Positions 11,640 to 26,100 of a stretch of 64,000 bases of DNA are shown here, piece by piece. Within the stretch, counting starts at the first letter, position 1. The number at the start of each line of letters is the position of its first letter. Origin of the DNA: Echinometra lucunter (taxonomy: Eukaryota > Echinodermata > Echinoidea > Camarodonta > Echinometridae); assembly GCA_029962745.1 (NCBI GenBank), contig CM057151.1:30141344-30205343 (forward strand), in the 5' to 3' direction. The position numbers and the translations under genes were made by a program. The notes beneath the pieces are model-generated. The model did no database searches, had not been told where the DNA came from, and worked only from the letters and a program-made list of their open reading frames with translations.

Positions 11640-13153
11640 ACAACTCTTTTTATTTCTCACAAACTTTAAGACATGTTTGAATGGAAATATTTATTGAAAG
11701 AAAATTGAAAATGTGGCCTTTTATAGACAGGAGGTTGCCTAAACAGATTTGACAGTAAAAGTAATGCTAGATTTAAAAAAAATACATCAAACTGATTATC
11801 GATTCTGCTTCGATAGGAAAACCCTCTAGGGTGAACAAATTGACTAGTATGCTGTACAACAGCTAAATATACACACACAGATATATTTGGTCTATAGAAT
11901 TGTAGGGTTCTATGCACTGAGTATTAACACGACAAAAATTGCACAAGATATACATATATTTCCGCCCCTTCATGTAGACGGTCTTTAGCAGAACTTCATT
12001 TTTTTTCATCAAAATGAATGATTTGGGTGGTGAATGCTTGTAAGGCCTAAAAAAAGAGACTCTCTAAGAGAATAATTCTGCATATAAGGCGTAACAAAAT
12101 GGATGAATATCTGAAGCATACTCACAGAACTCACAAAGTAAGACATATGATGTCACTTTTTTATCTTCTGTATTTGATATTACATAAAACAAACGAAAAA
12201 CAACTTGCCGATCACAAAATAAGCGTGAATGATACACCGAACAGTGTACTGCAAACACAGAATGCGAAATCTGCCTCTAGTTCGTTAGCCTCTTATTTGG
12301 GTAGGGTTGGCCCCTCACTTAGAGAACAGAAGCTGGAAGGTCACTCCGCCGTGTAGACGTTATAGCCCGACTGATCACCAACGGACAGTAAGAAAAGTGG
12401 CTCTTATTCTACATCATCCATTACATTTGTTTTTTCAACATGTAGGCCTAGGCTCTGCTACTTAGAAAATGTGTTCAACTTAAAAGATTTCAAATAATGG
12501 TCCTTTTTTCAGTACTTCCGGGTCCCAGGTCTTGTTGGCTAATGAACTACAGGCACTTTTTTTGGTCTACTGCAAACCTGAACATAAATCTCTTCTTTCA
12601 GCCTCTGCTTAAAAACGTGACTAAAACGTTCTAATTGCCTGATTAACTGCATATTACTTACAAAATAGTACTGTTGACATTTAAGGTTTGTTTTAAATCA
12701 CTTTGAAAGAAACAGGGGTATTTGACTTGAAGTAATTGCTGGACATTTTCTTCCATTTGTTCATCATGTATTTGACCCAAGAATGCAGATGAAAGCAACT
12801 TCTATGTGACTAAATAGCTTAAACATGGAATATTATCACCAGAAATTTCTCAACCATTTGAGGCTCACATCTCAAATTTGAAAGTCACAAAAGAAGGAAG
12901 AACTGAAAAACTGGCACAAGTGTTGACAAATATAACTTGTCATGTTAAAGAGAAGAAATAATGGGAAGGCACTGAAAACTTTCTAGGTGGATATAGAAAA
13001 TTGTTGTAGCACTTGATACTGAATCATAAAAGATAAATGTATTGATGAGGCGTTTCAATCAAAGATTCACAGCTTTAGCTGTAAGCATTTCCACAGACAA
13101 TGCAGAAAAGAGGCAGGAGATGAAATATATCAGATCAACTTTGCACTTCATTT
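11640..13153 (-). other. Probable 3' UTR of the PEAK1 gene
   Basis: Sequence downstream of the PEAK1 stop is AT-rich, free of obvious repeats and has no coding potential. Minus-strand AATAAA polyadenylation signals occur near 11.65 kb and 11.68 kb (seen as TTTATT on the plus strand), giving a 3' UTR of about 1.5 kb. The exact end is inference. Sequence from 10.8 to 11.6 kb is similar in character and could belong to a longer isoform. Confidence 0.4.
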
Positions 13154-14188
13154 TTACAAGTCTAGATCAGAATCGATAACATTTACTGTTTCATGCTTAG
13201 CTTCTCCATGTAGCATTTTCATGGCCTCCTTGCAGGTATCCACAGTGACATCAGATAGATAGTGGCATTGTAATTGGTCTGAAAGAGTGAGGCCTGACTG
13301 GTTATCAGCAGATGTTTGTCCCAACAAGGAATATAGGGCAACTTTAGCAACCACCTTGGCCTGTTCAGCCACCAGCCACCTTTCCAGTTCTTGGTTAAGG
13401 GCTTCAACTGTGGTTGCATTATCAGTGTACAGGTTAGGGTTTGGGCCCCAGAGCAAGCACTGAAGAAGGGCTACAGCCTGATTGCAGGTGAGCCTGTCCT
13501 GAGGGTTCTTGGCTAGGAGCTTAGCAGCAATTGTGCGTAGACCAGCAGAGAGAGAGGACTTGATGGGGATATCAGGAAGGTCATCAGCGGAGTAGTCGGA
13601 GATGATCAAACTTGTCCGGGTGGAGAAAGGGTTGGGTTGATGAAGGAATTCATAGACGAGAATACCCACATCAAATTCGTGGCACTTCTGCTCCAGCTTG
13701 GAGGCAACTTCCTTCTCATCTGCCCTTGCCGGAGACACCACCTCTGCGCCCATCAGGTGGTTGATGACTAGACGACATCCTCCACCTGGAAGGCCACTCT
13801 TAGTCAGTAAGAGATGGTCAAGCTTTAGGCTTTCCAGGCACATGTGGCGTGACTGAAGCTGACAAAGTCCCTGACATAACTGGAGCAGCATCAAGGCAAC
13901 ATCTCGCTCATAAACTTCTGGTAAGTTCTCATGCTTCTCAACACTCTGCGAGACATATTCTGCAACGTTCCCGATTGGCAGATCATCTGTAAAGACCAAG
14001 GCTGTCTCAGTGGATCCACCAGACTGTGGAGAGCTCCTGGTTTTTCTTTGCTCCAGCAGTGAAGGATCAAGGGTGACAGTGTCTTTGGTAGCATGGGACA
14101 CCGAGATGAGGTTGGGTTGAGTTACCATTGATTTAGTCATTTCAGCCATTTGCAGCACTTGAGTTGCCTTGCTAGGATCACAACACAC
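13154..14188 (-). CDS. PEAK1: PEAK1 terminal exon: pseudokinase C-lobe and SHED tail
   Basis: This exon encodes 344 residues ending DSDLDL and a TAA stop at 13156-13154. The acceptor TTATTTAG precedes 14188, phase 0. Residues about 85-260 align by eye with the PEAK1/PRAG1 kinase C-lobe: ERDVALMLLQLCQGL (helix E), CHEFDVGILVYEFLHQPNPF (helix F), ADDLPDIP, then QDRLTCNQAVALLQCLLWGP. Where vertebrate PEAK1 has an HCDLRLEN catalytic loop, this protein has CLESLKLDH, so the catalytic Asp and the following Asn are both absent. The DFG position is also degenerate (INHL). The last 80 residues are helical, as expected for the C-terminal part of the dimerisation module. Identification of the domain is confident. 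Confidence 0.92.
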   Translation of the reverse strand: MCCDPSKATQVLQMAEMTKSMVTQPNLISVSHATKDTVTLDPSLLEQRKTRSSPQSGGSTETALVFTDDLPIGNVAEYVSQSVEKHENLPEVYERDVALMLLQLCQGLCQLQSRHMCLESLKLDHLLLTKSGLPGGGCRLVINHLMGAEVVSPARADEKEVASKLEQKCHEFDVGILVYEFLHQPNPFSTRTSLIISDYSADDLPDIPIKSSLSAGLRTIAAKLLAKNPQDRLTCNQAVALLQCLLWGPNPNLYTDNATTVEALNQELERWLVAEQAKVVAKVALYSLLGQTSADNQSGLTLSDQLQCHYLSDVTVDTCKEAMKMLHGEAKHETVNVIDSDLDL

Positions 14189-17100
14189 CTAAATAAGTAA
14201 AAGTAATAAGTAAAAGGGTAAAAGGAGGAGAGAAATATTAAGTTGAACTGTTGTACCCTTTTCCTCACCTTTTTCATATTTCAAAGAATTTAGAAAAGAT
14301 AATCCAATTTCACACTACAAACACTAATGCATATATTTGTTTTGGGTAATTACCAGAAGTTTGCAAAAATGAAAAATCCATTAAAAAAAAATTATCAATC
14401 ATAGAACACTTTCTTTGAATAGACTGTGTTTTTGTTAAAAAGTTGGTAAACTGAGGCCAATTCAGACACACCAGATAATTGATGGAAGTGAGGGAGTATC
14501 CAGGATTTAAACAAAAAGAATAGCATTTCCTGTCCTGTGCCTGGCAGGAGGGCAAAATCAAGCACAGTACCTATTACAATGAAATATTAGTAATTGCCCT
14601 TATAACACTCTCCTAATAGACCCATGAAAAGTGATTTACATATCAAATTACTAGTAAACTGAAACAAAATAATAAAACTATTGCACTGTTTGAATAAACA
14701 AGTCTGAAACCCTGTATCTAATAATTCCTTAGCTCATAATGCTGACATCTTCAAAATATAAAAATCTGATATGTATTCTTTTTGAAAAACACTTTGACAT
14801 GTGGATAAAATTTCAACGCAATACAGTAATCCTTATCAATTTGCTTTCAGTATCAAATATGCTTAGGGACTTGGGGTACAACAGCCATAATGAACCGCAA
14901 CTGATGCCAGGCCGATAAACCTGACCGCAAGACCTAGACATGTCTGCAGATCAAACGAATGAATTAATCCAATTAGCAGCACAGGAATGTAGACGGAAAT
15001 AGCTTAGTCACAGACATGGATATCTTTAGTACTTGTGGTGTTTTGGTCAACATATGCTTGCTTGTTTGCAATAGTATAATGACAGGGTTATATCTTGTTT
15101 CAATGTTGTGGTACTGAACTAGTTTGAAATTCTGTAAGTCACCAGCCAAAGCCAAGAGATCGGTAACTGTACACTTGGATGCCTAATGCGTATGGTTTCC
15201 TAGTCTCACAAGAAAAGTAATTCCAAAATAACAAATGCATTTCAACTACCTAATTTCTTCAATCACATGAAAGAAACGACAATGACTCAATCTATGATTA
15301 TCAATATATCAGGGAATAATTTTCCTAGTATCTCATGGCAATTTGCCATGCATTTTTATATGGCTGCTACACATAATTTCTTTTGTGTAGCAGGGTTTTT
15401 TTTTTTACATAGGACTTTAAAGAACTTTGTAAAAAGTATTTTCCCATCGACCAAAACTGCTAATCAAATCTGAGAAGCAAAGTTATTCCCTGAGATATAT
15501 GAGTTTTTGGCACATACAAATTTCTTGCAGTTTGGTCATTTACTTTTGAAATTTTAGTCTTAAATTCACTTTGGGTTCTAAAAAATCTGCTTGGTTTCTT
15601 GTATAAGCAGGATTTCTATCAACTACCACTAATGTGAAATTATTTAACAAGTGGAAAGACTCACCAGTAGTCCAGGAGAAGATGAACGATTGGTTGGATG
15701 TGTTACACCAAAGAATGCTGCACCAGCTGAACAACACTCTGGCTCTGATGATATCTTTTCCTTCCAGACAGTGTCCTTGCACTTAGACCAGTCCATTGGA
15801 GTTCTTGGTGTGGTCCTTGAGAGCTGTGTTAATGCTTGAAGATGGACAGCACTGACATCATTAAGAAGATTATGCTGGCTTGCCTGATCAAGGGATGAAC
15901 TGTTCAGTGTGTTCAAACTGCATTGAGCATCTGCATCTACAGAGGAACGCTTTTCCCTAGGAGCACTATCATCTACTTGGGTAGCTGTGTCCTGGCGGTT
16001 TGTATCATCCAAATCCACTTGAGGAACCAGTGCCAGGTTTTTATAGTCACTTCTTAGGACGGTGGAATGTGGGAGCTGGGTGCTGATAGCTTCATCTTCA
16101 GGAGCGATGATTCTTACTGGACGCTTTGGAACAACCTTCCCATCAGCATCCACCTTTAGTGGTTCTGACTGTGTGCTTCTGAGAGCTGACTTGAGAGGAG
16201 GGGACGAACTGAGAGGAACGTCATCAAGTATCAGCTGCTTTGCACTAGTCCCTTCAATGACATCTTCTCCACTGTCTCCAGTGTTCCCTGCGGTTGCTTT
16301 CTCTGGAGTCTTTGGGGCCATGCGCTTGATGCGAGATGGTAGGTCTTCGAAGCCAGTGGTCCTGTTCCGATGTCTCCTCCTGGCAGGCTTCTGAGGGGTT
16401 ATGTTGGCTCGATTGGCACCTGTATCAATGACAATAATTATAGAAAGTAAAAGAGTTAGATACTGTAGACCCGATACTGCACAAACATGGATGACAGAGG
16501 ATTATCATTAGTATCTCTCATGACATCCTGGACTACATTCTTACTTTCCTAAAAAAGGGGCTGAAATTTCCCGCCATCACATAATGTAAAACAGGATGCT
16601 TCATCAATGAATAAAATAATGTAGCAGATTTCGGTTCAAGCAACACCTGATGCAGGATTGTTCAGTGTAAAAGGGTTCAGTCATGAAAATATCAAACCCT
16701 ATAAAATTCAAGTTTTAAAAATTCTTAAGGCAATAAAAACTTACCACAAATATTCATTTTTTTTTTCAATGTTGATATGAAAGGCAATTTATCAACAGAC
16801 ATTCCTTTTTAACTCTGAATGATACATTCAATCAGCTCCCAAAATATATTCACGTAAAAGTTCTAATATTGATACTTTCTCACAAATCAGGACTACTTGA
16901 AGTATCTTCCCCCCTCAAAGATCAACCCATTTTGAATCCCAGGAGATATTACTAGCATGAACTCAATTGAGGCTCCAAATATAGGTTATAAATCACATAT
17001 ATTACAAACTTGGCAATGTCTGTGTTTAAATAAGACTGAGGCCCTATCAAAATAAAGAAATGAAATGATAACTAATTTGAAGAATCTGGAATTTCCAGTT

Positions 17101-20100
17101 TTAGTCGATCTAATCTCTCAAGTTATGGAATGATAAGTTGCTTAAGATGTCCACAGGGTCACGAGGATCAGGAAAAAATCTTGATCATTTTCCAAATATC
17201 TAGCCATGGTCAAGGTTGGGAATTATCTGTGTTGGCTGATCTGCACAATGATCCATATAAAGATATACCTAAAAGCTCATACACACATTTTATCCTGTTA
17301 TATAAGATCATTAAGATGGGTTACTTATAACAAGATTTCTGATTGGTCAGATGCCATTGCGTAATTCGTTATATGGCCACGACCGTGGTATATAACACGT
17401 TATATTGCACGCTAATTTGTGTATGAAATCCCACAGGAAAATGTATCGATAACTCACAAATTATCGATAATACAGAGTTCGTTGCACTTTATCAACGGGT
17501 GTTGCAATGTTTATAGTTTGGTGAGCTCCGATTCCCATCTTATATAACGCATAGTACATGCTCATTGTTGTTAAATATACCGTAAAATGTGCATCCATAG
17601 ATTATGGATGCACATATTTACTGTATATTCAACTCCAGAGCATGAACTATATGTATAATATTGTTTAATACCACTGGGGCACACATAATCTGTTTCTTAT
17701 ATTTTTATCATTCTGAAGTAATTAAGGCATAGCAAATGGTAAGGAGATGAAAATTATTTGAAGAAATATCAAAGAGTTTTGTATCTATAGTACAAGTTTA
17801 AAGTTTAAATAACATCAAATATCAATAAAAAAAAAGAAGAAGAGATTAAAAAAAAAGAGAAAGAAAAAAGAAAATGAGGTAGACATGTACAGACAGGTTC
17901 AAAGAACCAAATAATAATACGCCATCATTAATTTCTATTGCAATACTTTACATTGATTATTACTAAATACCATGATTTACAAGGCATCACTAAAAAGTAG
18001 ATTTCATTGCAGTTTTGCATCATAAGGTCTATATAAAATGTAAACTGATCGATTGTTGTATTAAAAAAAAAATTAAAAATTAAAAATGTGAATCCAATGT
18101 TCCCAAATCAATTGGATTTCACTTATGTTTGTAAAATAAACATCTAGCCTACACACATAAATGCACATGTTATGAGAGTGACTTATGGGGTGTTGCAAGA
18201 AAGTTGCAATCGATTGCAAGTTGCAACTGATTGTCACTGGCCAATCAAAATCATTGTTGCATGCATGTCTTCTTAAAAGGGCAGACCCTGAGCAAATCAG
18301 AATGGTTGTTTCAAAATTAGCAATTATTTGCAATTGATTGCAACTTTCTTGCAACACCCCATAGGCCCTTAGTACTATGCACGTATTCCTATCTTTCTAC
18401 CTTATTTCCTGTCAGATCCTACCTTGAACCTTGAAAGGCACAAGTTGGTACTTATAAAAGTCCTTGAGTTTATCTCATAATATCGATTAGAGCTCTTTGT
18501 CATTGCTACAATCGCTCTTTTTTGGGTTATAAATCGCTATCCTTCACACTTCAGCAGTGATAAGAGCACCCAGTATGCTGGCAAACTTGACAAGGACTCT
18601 GGGAAGTGATTCACAATGCCTTGTCAACCTACTGACTCACAAACTGTCAAGAAAAGCATGATCACCGTGTCATGAAATAGAAAGGATTGAATCCATTAGC
18701 AATTATTCTGTAAATGTCAACCCATTTCCAGCCAAATTCATTCAGGGGCATACTACACTGAGTGATAACAATCAGATTTCCTCACAATAATTTGCTTTTT
18801 TATCCTTCTTTCACAAAGACATAAGATAAAGGCTACCTGTAAGGGTACAGATTGGATTAAGGCCTATAGGTAAGAACATTCTGAACAGGAAATGTAGCTA
18901 CAGGTGTAAATATATGTATACAGCTGTTAATAACCACCATTTTCTATTGCTTTCAAAGTCACCCAAATAACTTAAGGGGTATCATAATAATATTAGTTAC
19001 AATAATATTGAATAGTAATAAAAGCTAGTTGTGTTCATTGTGTATAAGGACTTCAGCTATTACAACTTGCCTGCGTTAAAATACGTATTCAGAAGAGAGA
19101 AAAAAAGAAATGAATATAAATAAATATGATGCATAAGGAACCTACCGGAAACACAATTAAATATCAACTTATTTAGAAGTCATTTGATTGTAGAACTATA
19201 TTAATTTCATTCATTTTATTATCCATCAGTGTCTTTATTTTGTTATTATATGATTTATATGGTGATTTGTTATTTTGGGGATTTTAAAAAGAATAAATTC
19301 CTCTGATGAGGCAAAAGAAAGAAAAAGAAAAGAAAGAAAAAAAAACAACAAAAAACCTTGACTACTAATGGCTCTTTGCCAGATACACTCCTTCATCCGT
19401 GCTTTAAAATCTCAAAACAAATGATTAAGCAGTCCAAAACACAGTAAAGAAAAATGAATCATCCTTAATTCCACCTTGATATAATGAGTAGTAGCAATTA
19501 AAAAAAAAAAAAAGAATGGAAAAGTCAACAATATCACATTCAAGTATCTCCCATCCAATTTTTCACAAAATATGGTTTCACTGATATCAGAATTGTAATA
19601 TATTTTGATAACTTGAAGAAATCTCATCACTAATGGTTCAAGACCAAGTTCACAGCAGGATGAAGTTCATTTCAGTAAAAAGAATTAAAGTATTTCACAT
19701 AAAACAGCAAAAATTTGATGAAAATTGAATGCAAAATAAGGAGCTTACGAATTTTTAAATTTTTTTAATATTTTCTCCAAACAAGTGCTTGAACAGTCGA
19801 TATGAATATTCAGTGAGTCAGGACTTTTCAGTTTTAGTGACAAAAATGAAAATTTTCTGAAATTTTTGTATAGATTATTATGGAGAATAGTGAGTATATG
19901 ACATCATCAACTCACTCACTGAAGAGTCATAGACTGTTCAAAAACTGTTTTGAGAAAAAATAGCAAACATTCAAAACTTCCTAATTTTGCATCCGATTTT
20001 CATCAAATTATTTTTGTTTTGTTTGGAATTTTTCATTCTTTTTATTGAAATGAACTGCATCTTGCTGTGGACTTGGCCTTTCAAAGGTGTATGACCTGAC

Positions 20101-23100
20101 CTAAACAACGCATCCTACATTGTAATTCCTAGATTAAGATCTTGAGCTGAGATTTGCCTTTCAGGAGCTTTTAAATGTCACATCGAATCAAATTTCCCGC
20201 TTTTAGCCTTTTGAAATATGGAATCTGATATCAAAATACAGAATTAGACAAATCTCTTTTTGAAGTTGAAAGATTGCTCTGGGGGAGATGGATACATCAT
20301 GATAAAGGAGAGAGATCAGAGGAATGAGGGAGAGATGAGGAGAGAAATGGATTGATTTATAATTCCCTTACATAATATTAAAGCTCATGTACAATTCTGG
20401 TAGCAAAAAGAACACTGGCATGAAACTGGTTAAACATAATGTACATGTAGGCTCACATTGTCCACCTTATATAAAAAGATAAATGGTGTGAGATCAAGTG
20501 ATGTTCCATTCATGCTTTCCAATTTAAAGTAAACAATCTGAAAGCAATGCAAAATAACGCATACACTCTCCTCTGCATTATGACGTGTCCACTGTCCACC
20601 CCAAAGGCTCCCCGTAAAATGAATGTAGTGTGTCTTCATGCTTTCCGCACATTAAAGGGAAAGGCCACCCTAGAAGTTTCACTATTTCAATAAAAGGAGA
20701 TAAATTTAAACAACATTTAAAAAAAAAGAAATGAGCAAAATCGGTCGAAGAATAAGAAAATTACACTCATTTACATTTTCTAGTAAATTACTCTCGGCTC
20801 TGCAAATTGGCAACACTAATGACATCATATGCGAGCAGGTCTCCATTCACTTTGTACATGAAATTTCACATTTTCTCAATTTTCTTGGAAGTTACACATT
20901 TTCTAACCCCCATAGTCAATGTATGTTCAGAAGAGTTGCTTTTTACATAACATACTTTGACTATGGGGGTTAGAAAATGTGTAACTTCCAAGAAAATTGA
21001 GAAAATGTGAAATTTCACGTACAAAGTGAATGGAGACCTGCTCGCATATGATGTCATCAGTATTGCCAATTTGCAGAGCTGCGAGTAGTTTACTAGAAAG
21101 TGTAAATGAGTGTAATTTTCTTATTCTTTGACCGATTTTGCTCATTTCTTTTTAAAAATGCTGTTCAAATTTATCTCCTTTTATTGAAACGGTGAAATTT
21201 CTAGGGTGGACTTACCCTTTAAGAAGCCTCGTAAGTTTTGCACACCTGTGCATGCAGCAAGGTGTGATGCACTTTGAAGCTGTTGGAGGTTTATGTCCCT
21301 CATCCAGCAATCTAAACTATTTTTGCCTTTCATTTGTTTGATATTTCACTTGAGGAGGAAAAATCTTCACAGGGTTTTACATGTAGTTTTGCTATTATCT
21401 TGCTGTTCATCTTCTAAATGCAAAGAAATCTGACAAAGAGTTTTGGAGGGCTTACCAAAACTGTACACAACCTTTAAAAGATGTTCATTTGACATGTTTG
21501 TTAAAGTGCAGTGCAGATTGGTCACATTTTATGCAAAAAGTCAAAGCAATTGTTTGATTGCCCTGGTTTATATCCCATGATCAATATCAATCAAGGCTTT
21601 AAAGCAATCACTTCCAAACCCAAACTAGGGCAACAGGATAAATGTACACTGTTGACATGTAATAAAAAAAAGCTGAATTTATGACATGCAGCTTTCAGTT
21701 AATGGAAAAATTATGACTATGGTGGTTCAGTAAATAAGATCTTTTTCTATGCCCTTGTCCTGACTAGAAATTAAACAATTTACTCTGAGGTTTTCTTTGA
21801 AATTTTAGGAAAAAAATTTCCCAGGGAAACAATATAGAAGCTCTTTCAGGAGTACTAAAAGAAAAAAAGCAGGAAAAAAAAATCTCTTCTCTTTCTCTAG
21901 AATACTGTTTAGTGTTCCTGAAATACTGTCAAATATTAGAAAAAAAGAAAGAAATAATTGTATGGCCTACACACCTGGCAATTTTTCAGTACATGTGTAT
22001 TGTGCTCTCAAAGAACATTTGAACTAGACTCCTACACCCTGAACATTGAAAATTCTCACCTCCAATATTTACTTTACATGAAAAACATAATTCATATCAG
22101 GCTTGGCAAATGTTGAAGGATAAATATTGAGAGTGCGATTACAGAGAGAGGGAGTGTTTTGCTGTGTTAAGGGTGTACCACAGTGATGACCATGCAATTG
22201 ACTCATTGCATTGTGTCTTCTCTATTCTTGCTCCCCAAAGCAGCAAACAAATCAATAAAAACCAACCTTTTCTATTTTCTTTCTCAAGGCTGTGTGGTTG
22301 CGGTGATCTATTCTATTCCACTGCTCATAATCATTTGTTATGGTACAAAATGTTGATTGTTGAACTGGATGGCTTGTCTATGAAGGTTATATGGGCTTTA
22401 AACATGGCTTCTGGTGTTAATAAAGATGGGACAATGCACAATTATTGCGGACCATTTTCTTTACAAAGTAGTAAAATACAAATCTAACAAAAGAGATGTG
22501 ACTCAACCCAAAGTCATAAAGAGATTATTTCTATTGATGTAGTAATACTTCACATTGTTAACAGGATTCATTTACAAACTTCTTTTTCAAACCTTCCACA
22601 GAAAAACTAAGTTTTGCCTGAAGGCAATTTCTTTCTCCCTGCTAAACCCCCCTCTGCTGCTGTTAGTATTTTTTCATTGATAACAAAACTGCCTCAACAA
22701 ATTTATGATTTCAGTTTTGAAAAGCTATAATAACCCAGAACCCTCGCATCACTTTCCCCACATTACGTTTATTTCAGCATGCCACAGTACAAAGACCTTA
22801 ACTTCAATTCCCACGAATCCCCATCCATTCACAGTCCACTTAATTCAAAACATGTTTATTTTCACAAGGTCTTTAGATCCCGCCACCACCTCAAAACCCT
22901 GACAAATCATACCCCGCATGTACAATAGTGAGTCAAGTCAAACACAGACTCTTCAGCAGGGTCTGTTTCACTTTGCATTCCACACTTTTTGTGATAAATC
23001 AGCAAGCTCAAGTTCAACCGAAGGGAGAGACCTTTGTGGAAAGTTGACACAATACACAATTTGAATGGGTTTTGTAGATTTTTCACTATAAATGCCACTA

Positions 23101-26100
23101 AATACAATTCAAATGTGGTATGAAATTATTTGCCATGGAATTTCAAAAGATGATGTCAACCAGGATTGGGCAACGATAAAAGCAAGGGATTAATGTTACT
23201 GAAGCAGCTTTCAAATATAAAGATGAAAATAATACAAAAAAGGATTTTTACAGATCTTTAATAATATGAATATACATTGTAATGAAGTTCTCTGCCAGGG
23301 TCTATGCTGTAACAAGGGGGGCTATTCTGTTGTGACAGAGTTCTAATTTTTTTCCCAGGAGTTCCCGCACATGTAATTTCTCATCTTTTATCATTTCAAT
23401 CAAAACTGAACTGTGTGAACATTACAGGAATATATTCTCAATACATAATCACCTTTGATGTTTCAGTGTTTCATACATTTTCCTCAATCAATATAACGGT
23501 ACTGGCTGATGTAAATGCATTTCTTTTAAGTTACTTATAAGATTTTTTAAAAAGAAAATAACAAATTGCATTTCCTTGATCTGATACATCATTTATCTTT
23601 GATGTTTATAATAATAGTAATTTTGGTTTTAACTATGTAGGGTAGCCACATCACTATTACTAGCCTGGTACATGTACACATTTATTACACCTGGGTTAAG
23701 AGGGACACATATGAGCAAAACACCTTGTCCAAGGATGTTAATCAACAATGTGTGATCAATTGATGGGTTTGATCAAATTGAGAAATTGCATCTTTCAACA
23801 CTAGTGTCAAAACTTAAAAATCACTGGTCAAAGAGACCTTACAACAGGGAGTGAAAGTCCCATCTCCCTGAGAGCATCAATAAGACTGTGACAGCATGCA
23901 TATCAAACGGGAGGGGCGGGGGGGTTTCATCCCTGTAACTTTAAGCACCCCTGTCCCCAATCCCAGGTTCCTGTTCCTCCCACTCCCAGTCTCCGTTCTC
24001 ATCATGAGTAATGCATCGAGATTGAGATGGGGACAAACAGGAGGAAAACCTGCCCTATCGAATTCACAATCGGCTGAAGAAAGACCTTTTTATGGCAGAC
24101 ATCTGGCATCAGTTTAAAACCAAATGCAAACTGAACAAGGTGAAAGATCAAGCATTATAAAGCGGATCAACTACGTGTACATTTCCTAGATGTAAAAAAA
24201 AAAGGTCCAATTTTCCTGCAGACAACCTTGGACTGGCATGACATACACCTTGTATGGCCATCAACATGTGAATGTATGAAGATTCCTGCCCAAAATTTGT
24301 AAAATGAAAATAATTTGCAGGATGCAAAATATGAAAATTACCATCAAAGAAACAATATTTACTCACCTAGATTTTCATACAGGTGTTTATCCTCCTCCTT
24401 TTTCTTCTCATTATTCTTCCTCCTGCTAGTTGGAGACAAGGAGTAGGACTTCTGGAGTAAGACTGGATCTTCTCTGGTGACTTCATCCTGGTGATCTGGT
24501 AGCAGTGTAGGCGGTTTGGGTGCCCTTCGCTTTCCGGCGCTCCTGGTTACATCATCATCTTCACTCTCCACAAGGCTATTCCTGTTGCTACAAGAGGTGG
24601 TTGTGGTGGCTGCCGGTGTTCTGGTTACGGAGGCAGTGGGCGTGGTAGGCGCTGCTGCATTGGTGGTTGCTTGTGATGCTCGTTTGATGGCCACTGTTGG
24701 TTCTCCCTTGTAGGCATTAATGACTTCCAGGCGCTCTAACGAGTTCCTTGGATTGGGATCGGTGACTGCAGGAGAAATGGGAGAAGCGGAGAATGAGCTC
24801 ACAAGCCATTTCTCCACCTCCTCTGCATTGAATTCTCTCTCAGGGCTTCCAGAATCATTCCGCTTCTTTTTCCTTTTCCAGGGCAACTTGGATCTTTTGG
24901 ACTTTGTGGTAACAGCAGGTGCATCCTGCGTTGCTGTTGTGTTGGGAAGGTTGAGTGGCTGAGGCCTATTAAGAGGAGGTGGAGGAGAGGCCACTCGCCT
25001 CATGGGTGGGGCAGTAGGCTGATTCTCCTTGTTGGATATCTCCTTCTGTTTCCCTCCACTGGTGGGTATTAGCTCCCGTCGACCGGTAGGTGAAAACTCC
25101 CTCAGCCGTGTTCGAAAGTTGCTCTCCTTTTTGACTGGAGTTGCCTTTCTGGATTCATGTTCATTTTGAAGTGGAGACATGTCTCCATGTCTCGTGGGGG
25201 ACATCTCTCTCCGTACTTCATCACTTCTTCCCGAGCTTCTACTGATGTGGGTTTCTGTCTTAGCTTTGTCATTATTGGATGCCTGCGGATATGACGACTT
25301 GTCGTTGTCATCGGATAGGTCTGAGGAACTTCTGTCTGCCGATTTTTTATTCTCCTTTTTGCTTTGAGGGGAGGGGGTGGGGAACGATGGGGCAAGCTAT
25401 CAAGCCTGTCATCCCTCTCCCTACCAAAATTCTGCTCAGTAAACTCCATCGAAGGGGGCCGTGGAGCCACCCGCTTGAGTCTAGTCCTGCTAAAATCGGG
25501 AACATCTTGATCTTTCCCACTCAAATCCTTTGACAAATCCTCCTCCAAGCCTGGATGAGTTCTTGACCTTGATCGAGATGGTTTCTTAGATTCCCTTAAA
25601 GTCTCATTACTCACTGATACTCTCCTTGATTCTAGCAGATTTTGCCCATTTTCATTCGTAACAGTTACCTCTTCGCTTTGAGCAGTAGTTTGCTTTTCAA
25701 TGATTTCTCTTTTGGTTGGAGATAATCAATGCTTTGATCAGGGTCTTGTGGCGCATGAGCATCGATCTCGCCACCACTGCTTTCTTTGGTTCCATCCCAT
25801 CTTGAGCTGTCATATGCCTTTGGCATGATAAATATTGGAACCTTATACTGTCCCGAATTTCGCTTCTTTTTACGGTTATCAGGAGGCTGTTCATCATGAA
25901 GAATGATAGGATATGGTGGTGTGTTTCTTTTGCCGCTCTTTGCTGGGGATGGTTCTTGCTTTGGTCCTTCACCGGAATCACTGGATTCCATGGAATCATT
26001 GATACCAGAGTCTGTGTGGAATGGAGATGCTGTATACATGCCATCTACGAGAGCAACATTTCTCCTTGGGAAGCGACCTGATGGATCTACAGATGAGCCG

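Larger units (their letters stand above)
16420..24366 (-). other. PEAK1 intron of 7.9 kb, foldback-rich
   Basis: Phase-1 intron between the long exon and the middle exon. It holds four foldback elements (about 17290-17660, 18185-18363, 19639-20092, 20652-21222; listed separately), A-rich tracts, and otherwise AT-rich sequence without coding signal. Confidence 0.7.

Noticed and set aside
20731..21145. Matching ORFs (MSKIG...) on both strands
   Set aside because: They are the two arms of one palindrome; differences between arms mostly change residues, so no sign of selection.
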